A DNA stretch of 19,921 bases, from contig JBOGDS010000070.1 of NCBI GenBank assembly GCA_050743075.1, positions 1 to 19,921 of the forward strand. The letters run 5' to 3'. A model generated the notes under the pieces. It saw only the letters and a program-made list of their open reading frames with translations, did no database searches and was not told where the DNA came from. The DNA comes from JBOGDS01 sp050743075. Its GTDB lineage: Bacteria > Actinomycetota > Actinomycetes > Jiangellales > Jiangellaceae. This document shows, piece by piece, positions 6,795-13,984 of this stretch. The first letter of the stretch is position 1; every line of letters starts with the position of its first letter. A program made the position numbers and the translations under genes.

Positions 6795-8000
6795 ATGGCA
6801 GTTCGGAAGGTCGCGATGCTCACGGCAGGGGGCCTGGCGCCCTGCCTCTCATCCGCCGTCGGCGGCCTGATCGAGCGCTACACGGCGGCGGCGCCCGACG
6901 TCGAGATGATCGCGTACACCGACGGATACGTGGGCCTGCTGACCGGTCGCTCCATCACCGTCACCCCGGAGATCCGGGCCGGCGCGCACCGTCTGCACCG
7001 CTTCGGCGGAAGTCCTATCGGGAACAGCCGGGTGAAGCTGACCAACGTCGCCGACTCCGTCGAGCGCGGTCTGGTCACAGAGGGGCAGGACCCGCTCGCG
7101 GTGGCGGCTGACCAGCTCACGCGCGACGCCGTCGACGTCCTGCACACCATCGGAGGTGACGACACCAACACGACGGCGGCTGACCTGGCCGCATACCTCG
7201 ACCGCCACGGGTACGACCTGACCGTCGTCGGCCTGCCCAAGACGATCGACAACGACGTGATCCCGGTACGCCAGAGCCTCGGCGCGGCGACGGCTGCCGA
7301 GCAAGGATCGCTGTTCGCGCGGAACATCGTGGCCGAGCACTCGTCGAACCCACGGATGCTCATCGTGCACGAGGTGATGGGACGCAACTGCGGCTGGCTG
7401 ACCGCCGCTACCGCGCAGGCCTACCGGTCCTGGCTTGCCGCACAGGACTGGAACCCGGGCATCGGCCTTGACCCGCGCCGCTGGGACGTGCACGGCGTCT
7501 ACGTGCCTGAAGCGGTGCTGGACATCGACGCCGAGGCGAAGCGCCTGCGCGCGGTCATGGACGAGATCGGGTGCGTGAACCTGTTCCTGTCCGAGGGCGC
7601 CGGCGTGGAGTCGATCGTCGCCGAGATGGAGGCCGCGGGCGAGGCGGTCGAGCGCGACCCGTTCGGGCACCTGCAGCTCGACAAGGTCAACCCTGGTGCC
7701 TGGTTCGGCAAGCAGTTCGCTGCCCGGCTGGACGCCGAGAAGGTCATGATCCAGAAGAGCGGCTACTTCAGCCGGTCGGCGGCGCCCAACGCCGAGGACC
7801 TGGACCTGATCAAGAGGTGCACCGACCTCGCCGTGGAGTGCGCGCTGCGTGGCGAGTCCGGCGTCGTCGGGAACGACGAGGAGCACGGCGACGAGATGCG
7901 CGCCATCGAGTTCAACCGGATCAAGGGCGGCAAGCGCTTCGACCCGACGACTGGCTGGTTCACCGACCTCCTCGCCGAGATCGGCCAACCTCTCGGCTGA
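6795..8000 (+). CDS. pfp: Pyrophosphate-dependent 6-phosphofructokinase
   Basis: Interconverts fructose 6-phosphate and fructose 1,6-bisphosphate with PPi as phosphoryl donor. A PFK-A fold protein of 401 residues opening VAMLTAGGLAPC. Two signatures point to PPi rather than ATP. The phosphate-loop motif is GGDDTNT (120-126), with a second Asp where ATP enzymes have Gly (GGDGS). The catalytic motif is PKTIDND (148-154), with Lys where ATP enzymes have Gly (PGTIDND). MGRNCGWLTA and the C-terminal VNPGAWFGKQF are also family-typical. ATG 6795 is preferred over the in-frame GTG at 6780 because GAAGGG sits at a suitable distance and the protein then begins directly with the first beta strand. PPi use makes the step reversible, so the enzyme can serve glycolysis and gluconeogenesis. 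It converges on plsC with 27 bases between stops. Confidence 0.92.
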   Translation: MAVRKVAMLTAGGLAPCLSSAVGGLIERYTAAAPDVEMIAYTDGYVGLLTGRSITVTPEIRAGAHRLHRFGGSPIGNSRVKLTNVADSVERGLVTEGQDPLAVAADQLTRDAVDVLHTIGGDDTNTTAADLAAYLDRHGYDLTVVGLPKTIDNDVIPVRQSLGAATAAEQGSLFARNIVAEHSSNPRMLIVHEVMGRNCGWLTAATAQAYRSWLAAQDWNPGIGLDPRRWDVHGVYVPEAVLDIDAEAKRLRAVMDEIGCVNLFLSEGAGVESIVAEMEAAGEAVERDPFGHLQLDKVNPGAWFGKQFAARLDAEKVMIQKSGYFSRSAAPNAEDLDLIKRCTDLAVECALRGESGVVGNDEEHGDEMRAIEFNRIKGGKRFDPTTGWFTDLLAEIGQPLG

Positions 8001-8027
8001 CGTCGGGCCGCCTGCGCTCGTAGATGA

Positions 8028-8738
8028 TCATTTGGGGTCGGCCTTGTGCTGCTTCCTCGCGGCGGCGATCTCGGCCTTCGCGTGCTCGGCGTAGACGTCG
8101 ACGTACTCCTGGCCGGACAGCTCCATCAGCGCGTAGACGACCTCGTCGGTCACCGAGCGCAGGACGTAGCGGTCGCTCTCCATGCCCTGGTACCGGGAGA
8201 AGTCCAGCTGCTTTCCGAACCGCAGACCCGGCCGCATGACCTTGGGGATGCGACGCCCAGGCGGCTGCATCTTGTCGGTGTCGATCATCGCGACCGGGAT
8301 GACCGGCACTTTGCCCTCTAGGGCCATCCGGGCGACACCGGTCTTGCCGCGGTAGAGGCGGCCGTCGGGCGACCGGGTGCCCTCCGGGTAGATCCCCAGC
8401 AGGTCGCCACGCGCGAGGACCTTCAGCCCAGCGCACAGCGCCGCCTCGCCCGCCTTGCCGCCGGAGCGGTCGACCGGGACCTGGCCGACGCCCCGGAAGA
8501 AGACCCGTTTGAACCAGCCCTTGATGCCCGGCTCGGTGAAATAGTCGATCTTGGCTAGAAACGTCACCCGGCGCGGGACGACGAGCGGCATGAACAGAGA
8601 GTCGGAGAACGACAGATGGTTGCTGGCCACGATGGCCGGCCCCTCGGCAGGAATGTGGTCCAGCCCCTGCGCCCACGGCCGGTAGACGAGCCGCAGCACC
8701 GGGCCGAGAATGACCCGCTTGAGGAACCAGTAGAACAC
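8028..8738 (-). CDS. plsC: PlsC-type 1-acyl-sn-glycerol-3-phosphate acyltransferase
   Basis: Predicted to acylate lysophosphatidic acid or a related lipid at the inner membrane face, giving phosphatidic acid for phospholipid and PIM synthesis. The 236-residue length is normal. Acyltransferase motifs in order: SNHLSFSD (39-46) with the catalytic His41 and Asp46, FFRGVGQVPVDR (80-91), IYPEGTRSPDG (116-126) and a VPVIPVAMI segment. The N-terminal MFYWFLKRVILGPVLRLVY is a membrane-association helix. The GTG at 8738 follows TAGTGT by six bases, so it is probably leaderless. A PlsC-like gene sits at the equivalent position in the M. tuberculosis locus (Rv2182c). The acceptor could differ from lysophosphatidate, since the family also acylates other lipids. 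Confidence 0.9.
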   Translation of the reverse strand: MFYWFLKRVILGPVLRLVYRPWAQGLDHIPAEGPAIVASNHLSFSDSLFMPLVVPRRVTFLAKIDYFTEPGIKGWFKRVFFRGVGQVPVDRSGGKAGEAALCAGLKVLARGDLLGIYPEGTRSPDGRLYRGKTGVARMALEGKVPVIPVAMIDTDKMQPPGRRIPKVMRPGLRFGKQLDFSRYQGMESDRYVLRSVTDEVVYALMELSGQEYVDVYAEHAKAEIAAARKQHKADPK

Positions 8739-8744
8739 GGGCGA

Positions 8745-8750
8745 ACACTA
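8745..8750 (-). promoter_or_regulatory. Leaderless-type -10 box of plsC
   Basis: TAGTGT on the minus strand, then six bases, then the GTG at 8738. No ribosome site is visible. The gap of 95 bases to the divergent hydrolase start would hold both promoters; on the plus strand I see no convincing one. Confidence 0.55.
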
Positions 8751-8833
8751 CTCGACCGCGACCGGCCGACCGCCCGTCCGCGCGGCCGTGCGACGATGCC
8801 GATGTCGACCTCTCGACCACGCAGGAGACCGCG

Positions 8834-9598
8834 GTGCCGATCGTCCCCGGAGCCGAGCCCTACCGCCACGACGGCGGCCGTACGGGCGTGCTGCTCTGCC
8901 ACGGTCTGACCGGATCCCCGGCCTCGTTGCGACCATGGGCCGAGCACCTGGCCGCAGCCGGCTTCACCGTCGACGTGCCGCTCCTGCCCGGTCACGGCAC
9001 GACCTGGCGCGACCTGAACACCACCCGCTGGCCGGACTGGTACTCGACGATCGAACGGACTCTCCTCGATCTCGCTGACCGGTGCGACCACGTGGTCGTG
9101 GGCGGGCTGTCGATGGGTAGCTGCTTGACGCTCCGGCTCGCGCAGACGCACGGCGATGCCATCAGCGGACTGGTCCTGGTCAACCCGGCGATCGCCAGCC
9201 GCGACCGCAGGCTCCTGGCGCTCCCGGTGCTCCAGCGCGTTGTCCCGTCGCTCTCGGTGTTGTCTGGCGACATCGCGAAGCCCGGCCAGGACGAGATCGC
9301 CTACGACCGCACCCCGCTGCGGGCGCTCCATTCACTCGTCCAGCTCTGGAAGCTGGTCGTCGCCGACCTCCCCCGCGTCACGCAGCCGTTGCTGATCTAT
9401 CGCAGCGATCAGGACCATATCGTCGACGCGACGAGCCTGGCGCTGATCCGCTCGCGCGTCTCGTCCACGGACGTCACCGTCGTCCCACTGCACGACAGCT
9501 ACCACGTGGCCACACTCGACTACGACGCCGAGACGATCTTCGGCGGCTCGCTCGACCTCGTCCGCCGGCTCGCGCTGGCGCGGCAGGACGGTGCTTAA
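8834..9598 (+). CDS. Alpha/beta-hydrolase, carboxylesterase/monoacylglycerol-lipase type
   Basis: A 254-residue serine hydrolase similar to the bacterial Est30/monoacylglycerol lipase group. The oxyanion segment is LLCHGLTGSPASLRPWAEHL (HG at 23-24). The nucleophile elbow is GLSMG (91-95, Ser93). The acidic residue is probably Asp194 in YRSDQDHIVD, and the general base His224 in LHDSYHVATLD. The substrate is likely a short or medium acyl ester or a monoacylglycerol. The GTG at 8834 is supported by AGGAG six bases upstream. No signal peptide is seen, so it is cytosolic. It is the first gene of a plus-strand run with the membrane protein (3-base gap) and the LOR/SDH protein, and lies opposite plsC, so lipid turnover is a reasonable inference. 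Confidence 0.85.
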   Translation: MPIVPGAEPYRHDGGRTGVLLCHGLTGSPASLRPWAEHLAAAGFTVDVPLLPGHGTTWRDLNTTRWPDWYSTIERTLLDLADRCDHVVVGGLSMGSCLTLRLAQTHGDAISGLVLVNPAIASRDRRLLALPVLQRVVPSLSVLSGDIAKPGQDEIAYDRTPLRALHSLVQLWKLVVADLPRVTQPLLIYRSDQDHIVDATSLALIRSRVSSTDVTVVPLHDSYHVATLDYDAETIFGGSLDLVRRLALARQDGA

Positions 9599-9601
9599 GT
9601 C

Positions 9602-10018
9602 GTGTCGCGCGACGACGAGCAGGTCTGGGCCGACCTGGTCGAGAGCTTCAACGCCCCGCCCGGCACCGACGAGCCGCAGTGGCCGGCGGCGGAGGACGTC
9701 GGCCCGGACGACTCGGGCGCCGAGGAGCCGGTAGCCGACGCGCCCGCGCCGACCCAGGCCTTGGCCGAGGACGCCGACGACCACTTCGTTCCACCCCCTC
9801 CTCCCCCGCTTCCTCGTGGCGACCGGGTCTCGCGGCTGGCCTGGATCGCGGTCCTCGGTGTTCCGGTTTTCCTCGTCCTCGCCGTCGCCGTGGGCTGGAG
9901 ACTGTCGTCGTGGCTGTCGGCACTCGCCGTCGGCGTGCTGATCGGTGGCTTCGCGACCCTCGTCGCGCGGATGCGTGGTCGCGACCCCTACGATCCCGAC
10001 GACGGGGCGGTTGTCTGA
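9602..10018 (+). CDS. Small proline-rich protein with two C-terminal membrane helices, function unknown
   Basis: A 138-residue protein that I recognise only as a type common in actinomycetes, without an assigned function. Residues 1-60 are acidic and low in complexity. They are followed by a run of six prolines (HFVPPPPPPLPRGDR, 61-75), two hydrophobic segments at about 79-98 and 103-124, and an acidic tail ending DPDDGAVV. The acidic N-terminal part probably lies in the cytoplasm, as the arginines flanking the helices suggest. The GTG at 9602 starts only three bases after the hydrolase stop and has no strong ribosome site, so translation is probably coupled to the hydrolase. The polyproline stretch may need EF-P for translation. 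Confidence 0.75.
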   Translation: MSRDDEQVWADLVESFNAPPGTDEPQWPAAEDVGPDDSGAEEPVADAPAPTQALAEDADDHFVPPPPPPLPRGDRVSRLAWIAVLGVPVFLVLAVAVGWRLSSWLSALAVGVLIGGFATLVARMRGRDPYDPDDGAVV

Positions 10019-10041
10019 CGGTTCGGCCTTCGGAGGCACCC

Positions 10042-11298
10042 ATGCAGGCCAACGAGACCGTCGAGCTGACCGGCCACCTGGTCGACTCCGGACTCCTCTC
10101 CCGCATTCTCGACGACATCGGCGAGTACGGCGGCGACTTCACCATCGACCGGTTCGACGTCGGCCACGGGTCGGCAGACGAGTCGTACGCCAAGATCACG
10201 GTGTCCGCCGACGACGGGCGTGCGCTGGCCCGGCTGCTGATGCGGCTGCAGACGCATGGCGCCAACCTGGTCGACCCGGGCGAGGCCGTCGTGCGCCGGG
10301 CCGAGCGCGACGGAGTGTTCCCGGACGACTTCTACTCCACGACCAACCTCGACACGGTCGTCCACATCGACGGCGAGTGGATCGAGGTCGAGCAGCCCGA
10401 GATGGACTGCGGCTTGCTGGTGTGGGACGACGCGGGCCGTACCCGGGTCCGCACGATCCCCGTGAGCGAGGTCGAGGCCGGGGCGCGAGTGGTCTGTGGC
10501 GCCGCCGGGGTGCGGGTCCAGAAGACCTCCCGAGGGGACGTCGGCGACCAGGTCTTCGAGTTCATGAACTCCGAGGTCTCGTCGGAGAAGCCGCAGGCGT
10601 TGCTCGTCCACCAGATCGCCGACCAGATGCGGGCGGTCAAGGGCGCCGGCCAGCGGATCCTGTGGGTTGCCGGGCCGGCCGTCGTCCACACCGGCGCCGC
10701 GCCGGCGATGGTCGCCCTGGTCCGCGCCGGCTACGTCGACGTGCTCTTCGGTGGCAATGCGATCGCCACCCACGACATCGAGGCGGCCATGTTCGGCACC
10801 TCCCTCGGCGTCGACCTGGCGCAGGGCCGGGGCGTCGAGCACGGGCACGAGCACCACATCCGGGCCATCAACCGGATCCGCGGCTGCGGATCGATCCGAG
10901 CCGCCGTCGAGCAGGGCGTGATCGCCCAGGGCGTCATGCATGCCCTCGTCGTCCACGACAAGGACTACGTGCTGGTCGGGTCGGTGCGCGACGACGGGCC
11001 GCTACCCGACGTCTACACCGATGTGATCGAAGGCCAGCGGGCCATGCGAGCGCAGCTGCACGACGTCGGCTACGCGATCATGGTCGCGACGATACTGCAC
11101 TCCGTCGCGACGGGGAACATCCTGCCGGCCTCGATCCCCCTGGTGGGTGTCGACATCAACCCGGCCACGGTCACCAAGCTCGCCGACCGTGGCTCCGCGC
11201 AGGCCCGTGGCATCGTCACCGACATCGGACTCTTCCTCGAACAGCTCGCATTCGAACTCGTCCCGGATTACCGCACGCAGCCCGATGCCGGCCGGTGA
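10042..11298 (+). CDS. TIGR00300-family protein (LOR/SDH conserved domain; ArgZ/AgrE and ornithine cyclodeaminase relatives)
   Basis: A 418-residue protein of the family named after the conserved domain of plant lysine-ketoglutarate reductase/saccharopine dehydrogenase. Relatives include the C-terminal part of cyanobacterial AgrE/ArgZ and an archaeal protein reported as an ornithine cyclodeaminase. Visible parts: an N-terminal alpha/beta region (1-100, opening ETVELTGHLVDSGLLSRILD), a central block with PEMDCGLLVWDD and FMNSEVSSEKP, and a C-terminal dinucleotide-binding-like region with ILWVAGPAVVHTGAA, DVLFGGNAIATHDIE and VGVDINPATVTKLADRGS. ATG 10042 is chosen because GGAGG lies five bases upstream; the frame is open further upstream but overlaps the previous gene. 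The likely role is ornithine or arginine metabolism; activity in actinomycetes is unproven. It ends 3 bases before the convergent endonuclease gene. Confidence 0.82.
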   Translation: MQANETVELTGHLVDSGLLSRILDDIGEYGGDFTIDRFDVGHGSADESYAKITVSADDGRALARLLMRLQTHGANLVDPGEAVVRRAERDGVFPDDFYSTTNLDTVVHIDGEWIEVEQPEMDCGLLVWDDAGRTRVRTIPVSEVEAGARVVCGAAGVRVQKTSRGDVGDQVFEFMNSEVSSEKPQALLVHQIADQMRAVKGAGQRILWVAGPAVVHTGAAPAMVALVRAGYVDVLFGGNAIATHDIEAAMFGTSLGVDLAQGRGVEHGHEHHIRAINRIRGCGSIRAAVEQGVIAQGVMHALVVHDKDYVLVGSVRDDGPLPDVYTDVIEGQRAMRAQLHDVGYAIMVATILHSVATGNILPASIPLVGVDINPATVTKLADRGSAQARGIVTDIGLFLEQLAFELVPDYRTQPDAGR

Positions 11299-11301
11299 GC
11301 G

Positions 11302-11979
11302 TCAGCCGTCGATCGAGAGATCGACGACGACGGGACGGTGATCGCTCGCCACCAGCACGTCGGGGTCGTCGACGACGCGGTAGGCCTTGACCGATGCCGG
11401 ACCCCGCACGAAGACGCCGTCGATGCGCCGGCGCGGATCCCGAGCGGAGAAGGTCGGCGTCTCGTCGCCTTCGCCCGCGTCGACGAACTCCGCTGCCAGT
11501 GCCCGCCAGGTCGGCTTGTCGGAGCGTTCGTTGACGTCGCCGGCCAGCACGGTGACTTCGCAGCCGAAGCGATCGACCAGGCCGACCAGCTCACTGCGGT
11601 GCCGGAGCCGCTCATCGGCGTCGAGCCCGAGGTGGACGCTCGCGACCACCAGGGACGCGCCGGCCCGGTGGATCCTGGCCGCGACGGTACCCCGCTTGTG
11701 CAGTCCCGGTGTCCGGCTGAACGCGTACTCCATCGTGGCGCTGACGTCGACCCGCAGGGACGCCAGCATGATGGTTGCGCCCGTCCGGCGTCCGCCACCC
11801 ACGTAGAGCAGCCCCGCCTCGCGGGCCAGCGCGGCACACCGCGAGCGCCAGCGCCAGAATCGTGGCGCCTCCTGAAGGCAGACGACGTCGGCGTCGAGGC
11901 TGCGCAGCACCCGGATGACCGCGCGTCGGTCGTCGCGAAGAGCGCGAACGTTGTAGCTGACGATCCGCAGGTCCACCAC
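11302..11979 (-). CDS. Endonuclease/exonuclease/phosphatase family protein
   Basis: A 225-residue Mg-dependent phosphodiesterase-fold protein (the DNase I/ExoIII/sphingomyelinase superfamily). Motifs in order: RIVSYNVRAL (Asn10), CLQEAPRFW (Glu37, metal ligand), VVASVHLGLD (catalytic His), VLAGDVNERSD (Asp/Asn pair), RRIDGVFV and SDHRPVVVDL (terminal Asp-His pair). All catalytic residues are present, so it should be active; the substrate could be nucleic acid, a phosphoinositide or another phosphodiester. No signal peptide. The frame is open back to 12024, but the GTG at 11979 puts the first beta strand at the N-terminus and lies eight bases after TAGGCT, suggesting leaderless expression; the adjacent GTG at 11976 is nearly as likely. 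It lies 58 bases downstream of the hairpin that follows glk. Confidence 0.85.
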   Translation of the reverse strand: MVDLRIVSYNVRALRDDRRAVIRVLRSLDADVVCLQEAPRFWRWRSRCAALAREAGLLYVGGGRRTGATIMLASLRVDVSATMEYAFSRTPGLHKRGTVAARIHRAGASLVVASVHLGLDADERLRHRSELVGLVDRFGCEVTVLAGDVNERSDKPTWRALAAEFVDAGEGDETPTFSARDPRRRIDGVFVRGPASVKAYRVVDDPDVLVASDHRPVVVDLSIDG

Positions 11980-11987
11980 GGCACCAC

Positions 11988-11993
11988 AGCCTA
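11988..11993 (-). promoter_or_regulatory. Candidate leaderless-type -10 box of the endonuclease gene
   Basis: TAGGCT on the minus strand, eight bases before the GTG at 11979. The spacing is slightly longer than in the other leaderless candidates of this window, so support is weaker. Confidence 0.4.
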
Positions 11994-12040
11994 GGGACGC
12001 CGCATCCACCGGATGTGGCCACACGTCACCAGGCGAACAG

Positions 12041-12074
12041 GTGCTTCACCAGGCTCCGGTGCCTGGTGAAGCAC
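12041..12074 (-). terminator. Strong hairpin downstream of glk, probable terminator
   Basis: GTGCTTCACCAGGC (12041-12054) and its exact complement GCCTGGTGAAGCAC (12061-12074) form a 14-bp perfect stem with a 6-base loop. It lies 37 bases after the glucokinase stop on the minus strand. There is no T-run, as is common for actinobacterial terminators. An extra outer GGCGA/TCGCC pairing with a four-base bulge lengthens the stem. Confidence 0.65.
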
Positions 12075-12111
12075 TCGCCAGGGTGGTGGACGTGATCAAC
12101 GGGCAGGGAGG

Positions 12112-13053
12112 TCAGATGCGGGAGAGGTCGGCAGCGCCGACGATGCCGGCGTCGTTGCCCAGGGTCGCGATCCGGACCTCGGCCTCGGGTCGGTGGCCGC
12201 GCCCGGTCAGGGTGCGGCGGAAGGCTGCCGTCGTCGGGGTCAGCAGCAGGTCGCCCGCCTCGGAGACGCCGCCACCGATGACGAACACCGCCGGATCGAG
12301 CAGCGCCGCGAACGAGGCGAGCCCCTCGCCCAGCCAGCGGCCGAGGTCAGCCAGCAGCTCCCGGGAGGGCTCGTCGCCGTCGCGTGCCGCGCCGGTGACC
12401 ATCGGACCGGTGATCGCGTCCGGACTGCCGTCGGCGAGCGAGAGCAACCTCGCCGCGAACACGGACCGTGATGACGCCAGCGCCCGCGCCTCCCGGACCA
12501 GCGCCGTACCGCTGGCGTACTGCTCCAGGCAGCCACGGTTGCCGCATCCGCACAGGTGCCCGTCCGGCACGACCCGCAGGTGTCCGAGCTCCGCGCCGAC
12601 GCCGTGGGCGCCGCGGTAGATCGAACCGTCCAACACCAGACCGCCACCGATGCCGGTACCGACGGTCACGCAGATCATGTCGTCGACGTCCTCGGCCGCG
12701 CCGAAACGGAACTCGCCCCAGGCGGCGGCGTTCGCGTCGTTCTCGACGACGACCGGCAGGCCGGTTGCGGCTGCCACCTGGTCGCGGACCGGGACGTCGC
12801 GCCAGGCCAGGTTCGGCGCGAAGAGCACGGTCGAGCGGGCGGAGTCGACGAAGCCTGCCGAACCCACGCCCACCGCCACGACCCGGTGAGACGAGTGCAG
12901 CTCCCGGACGACGGCGACAATGCTGTCGACGATCGCGGGCGGATCGGTTGACGGGGTGTCGCGCCGGGTCCGGGCCACGATCTTCCCGATCTCGTCGACG
13001 ACCCCCCCTGCGATCTTGGTGCCGCCGACGTCGACCCCGATGGCCAGGCCCAC
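12112..13053 (-). CDS. glk: ROK-family glucokinase
   Basis: Phosphorylates glucose to glucose 6-phosphate with ATP. The 313-residue length matches actinobacterial glucokinases. Motifs: phosphate-binding GVDVGGTKIAGG (6-17), ENDANAAAWGE (104-114) with catalytic Asp106, GTGIGGG (132-138), ELGH (155-158), and the ROK zinc site CGCGNRGCLEQYASG with Cys168, Cys170, Cys175 and His158. No N-terminal winged helix is present, so it is a kinase rather than a ROK repressor. The GTG at 13053 shares its first base with the TAG stop of the SRPBCC gene and has GGAGG about seven bases upstream inside that gene. The two are thus translationally coupled. The reading frame is open far upstream, but that stretch is out of frame with the SRPBCC gene and not protein-like. 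A glucokinase sits in this neighbourhood in Streptomyces (glkA) and Corynebacterium (glk). Confidence 0.93.
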   Translation of the reverse strand: MGLAIGVDVGGTKIAGGVVDEIGKIVARTRRDTPSTDPPAIVDSIVAVVRELHSSHRVVAVGVGSAGFVDSARSTVLFAPNLAWRDVPVRDQVAAATGLPVVVENDANAAAWGEFRFGAAEDVDDMICVTVGTGIGGGLVLDGSIYRGAHGVGAELGHLRVVPDGHLCGCGNRGCLEQYASGTALVREARALASSRSVFAARLLSLADGSPDAITGPMVTGAARDGDEPSRELLADLGRWLGEGLASFAALLDPAVFVIGGGVSEAGDLLLTPTTAAFRRTLTGRGHRPEAEVRIATLGNDAGIVGAADLSRI

Positions 13054-13934
13054 TACAGCGCCTCCACGCGCTTCTTCAGCTCCTTGAGGGCGGTGTCGAT
13101 GATGACCTTCTCGGCCTTCCGCTTCATCAGCCCGAGCATCGGGATCGCGATGTCGACCGCGAGCCGGTAGGCCACCTCGGTGGTGCCGTCGTCGTATTCG
13201 ACCAGCGTGTAGGAGCCGTCCAGCGCGCGGAGCAGGCCGCCCTCGACCAGCGTCCAGCGCACCTCCTCGTCGCCGTCCCACTCGTAGGAGAGCGTGTACG
13301 TGTCCTTGATCGCCCCCGCGTCGAGAACGAAGCGAGCCTCGGCCGGTCGCTCGTCGTCCTCGTGAACCGTGAGGACCTCGACCTCTCGAACCGACGCGGT
13401 CCACTCCGGGTACGCCTCGAGGTCGGCGATCACGGCCATCACATCGGCCGCCGACGCGTCGATCGTGATGCTCGAGGTGGTCTGCTCGGCCATGCGAGCC
13501 CCTGTCGCCGGAGAACGTGCCCGAGAACGTGATGGTGGCGAGGCGGAGACTACCGGTGCTGCGTGTGCCGGCGGTACGCCAGCCGGCCGTCCTCGTTCGA
13601 GCTCGTCCTTCATCGCGTGGATCCGGCGCTTGAACGCGGTGGCGTAGCGGTGCCGCAGCCGGGTGCGGTCGCCAGGTCGGCTGGGCTCGGCCCGGAGGAA
13701 CCAGTGCACGATCACGCCGTCGTGCCACTCCTCCAGCCAGATCTCGGCCGAACCCGACAGCGCGCCGCCCACGGACCACCGAATCCCGTCGAGGCCCCGG
13801 TCCGTCACGACCGTGAGCCGAAGGTCCGGCCACCAGTCGCGCCAGAGCGCCGGGTCGGCGAATCGCCGCGCGAGCTCTTCGCGCGGGACGACGACGAACG
13901 TCTCGTCGACGACGTCGACGGACGGATCCGCCAC
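13053..13934 (-). CDS. Two-domain SRPBCC (START/polyketide-cyclase-like) protein, possibly a fusion of two genes
   Basis: A 293-residue frame with two SRPBCC-like halves. The first (1 to about 110) opens DPSVDVVDETFVVVPREELA and contains LWRDWWPDLRLTV and HDGVIVHWFLRAE. A Pro/Ala/Ser/Arg-rich linker (about 111-147) looks like translated noncoding DNA. The second half (148-293) starts at MAEQTTSSITIDASAADVMAVIADLEAYPEW in outline, a typical lipid/ligand-binding SRPBCC opening. In related actinomycetes, as I recall, these are two separate genes (the second resembling M. tuberculosis Rv2185c). Here no stop codon separates them. The ATG at 13493 could still start the second protein (146 residues) by itself, and a TAGTCT box lies upstream of it. 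GTG 13934 has GGAGGG four bases upstream and is chosen over the ATG at 13958. SRPBCC proteins bind hydrophobic ligands; the ligand is unknown. The stop overlaps the glk start by one base. Confidence 0.75.
   Translation of the reverse strand: MADPSVDVVDETFVVVPREELARRFADPALWRDWWPDLRLTVVTDRGLDGIRWSVGGALSGSAEIWLEEWHDGVIVHWFLRAEPSRPGDRTRLRHRYATAFKRRIHAMKDELERGRPAGVPPAHAAPVVSASPPSRSRARSPATGARMAEQTTSSITIDASAADVMAVIADLEAYPEWTASVREVEVLTVHEDDERPAEARFVLDAGAIKDTYTLSYEWDGDEEVRWTLVEGGLLRALDGSYTLVEYDDGTTEVAYRLAVDIAIPMLGLMKRKAEKVIIDTALKELKKRVEAL
13511..13531. repeat. Tandem repeat of GAGAACGTG, two copies, 12-base period
   Basis: GAGAACGTG occurs at 13511-13519 and again at 13523-13531 (plus-strand reading). 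Both copies lie in the linker of the double SRPBCC frame, between the candidate TAGTCT box and the internal ATG at 13493. It may be a small tandem duplication or a binding site; its presence suits a noncoding origin for the linker. Confidence 0.5.
13547..13552 (-). promoter_or_regulatory. Candidate internal -10 box for the second SRPBCC domain and glk
   Basis: TAGTCT on the minus strand, 53 bases before the ATG at 13493, inside the linker of the double SRPBCC frame. If used, it would give a separate transcript for the second domain plus glk. AGGGG near the ATG could serve as ribosome site. Confidence 0.3.
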
Positions 13935-13984
13935 GGCACCCTCCGATTGGGCATACATACGCGTCGGCGGTCGACGGCAGCCGC

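Noticed and set aside
6849..7988. 379-codon minus-strand frame opposite pfp
   Set aside because: Antisense shadow of the phosphofructokinase, which has full family motifs.
8021..8033. TGATCA motif near the plsC stop as another copy of the intergenic palindrome
   Set aside because: Only the TGATCA core is shared and there is no matching second arm; consistent with chance.
9679..10041. Upstream extension of the LOR/SDH frame
   Set aside because: It overlaps the small membrane-protein gene in another phase and is low-complexity; ATG 10042 has GGAGG at the right distance.
9945..11390. 481-codon frame overlapping the LOR/SDH gene in another phase
   Set aside because: Arg/Pro-rich product without motifs; the overlapping frame has a ribosome site and clear family identity.
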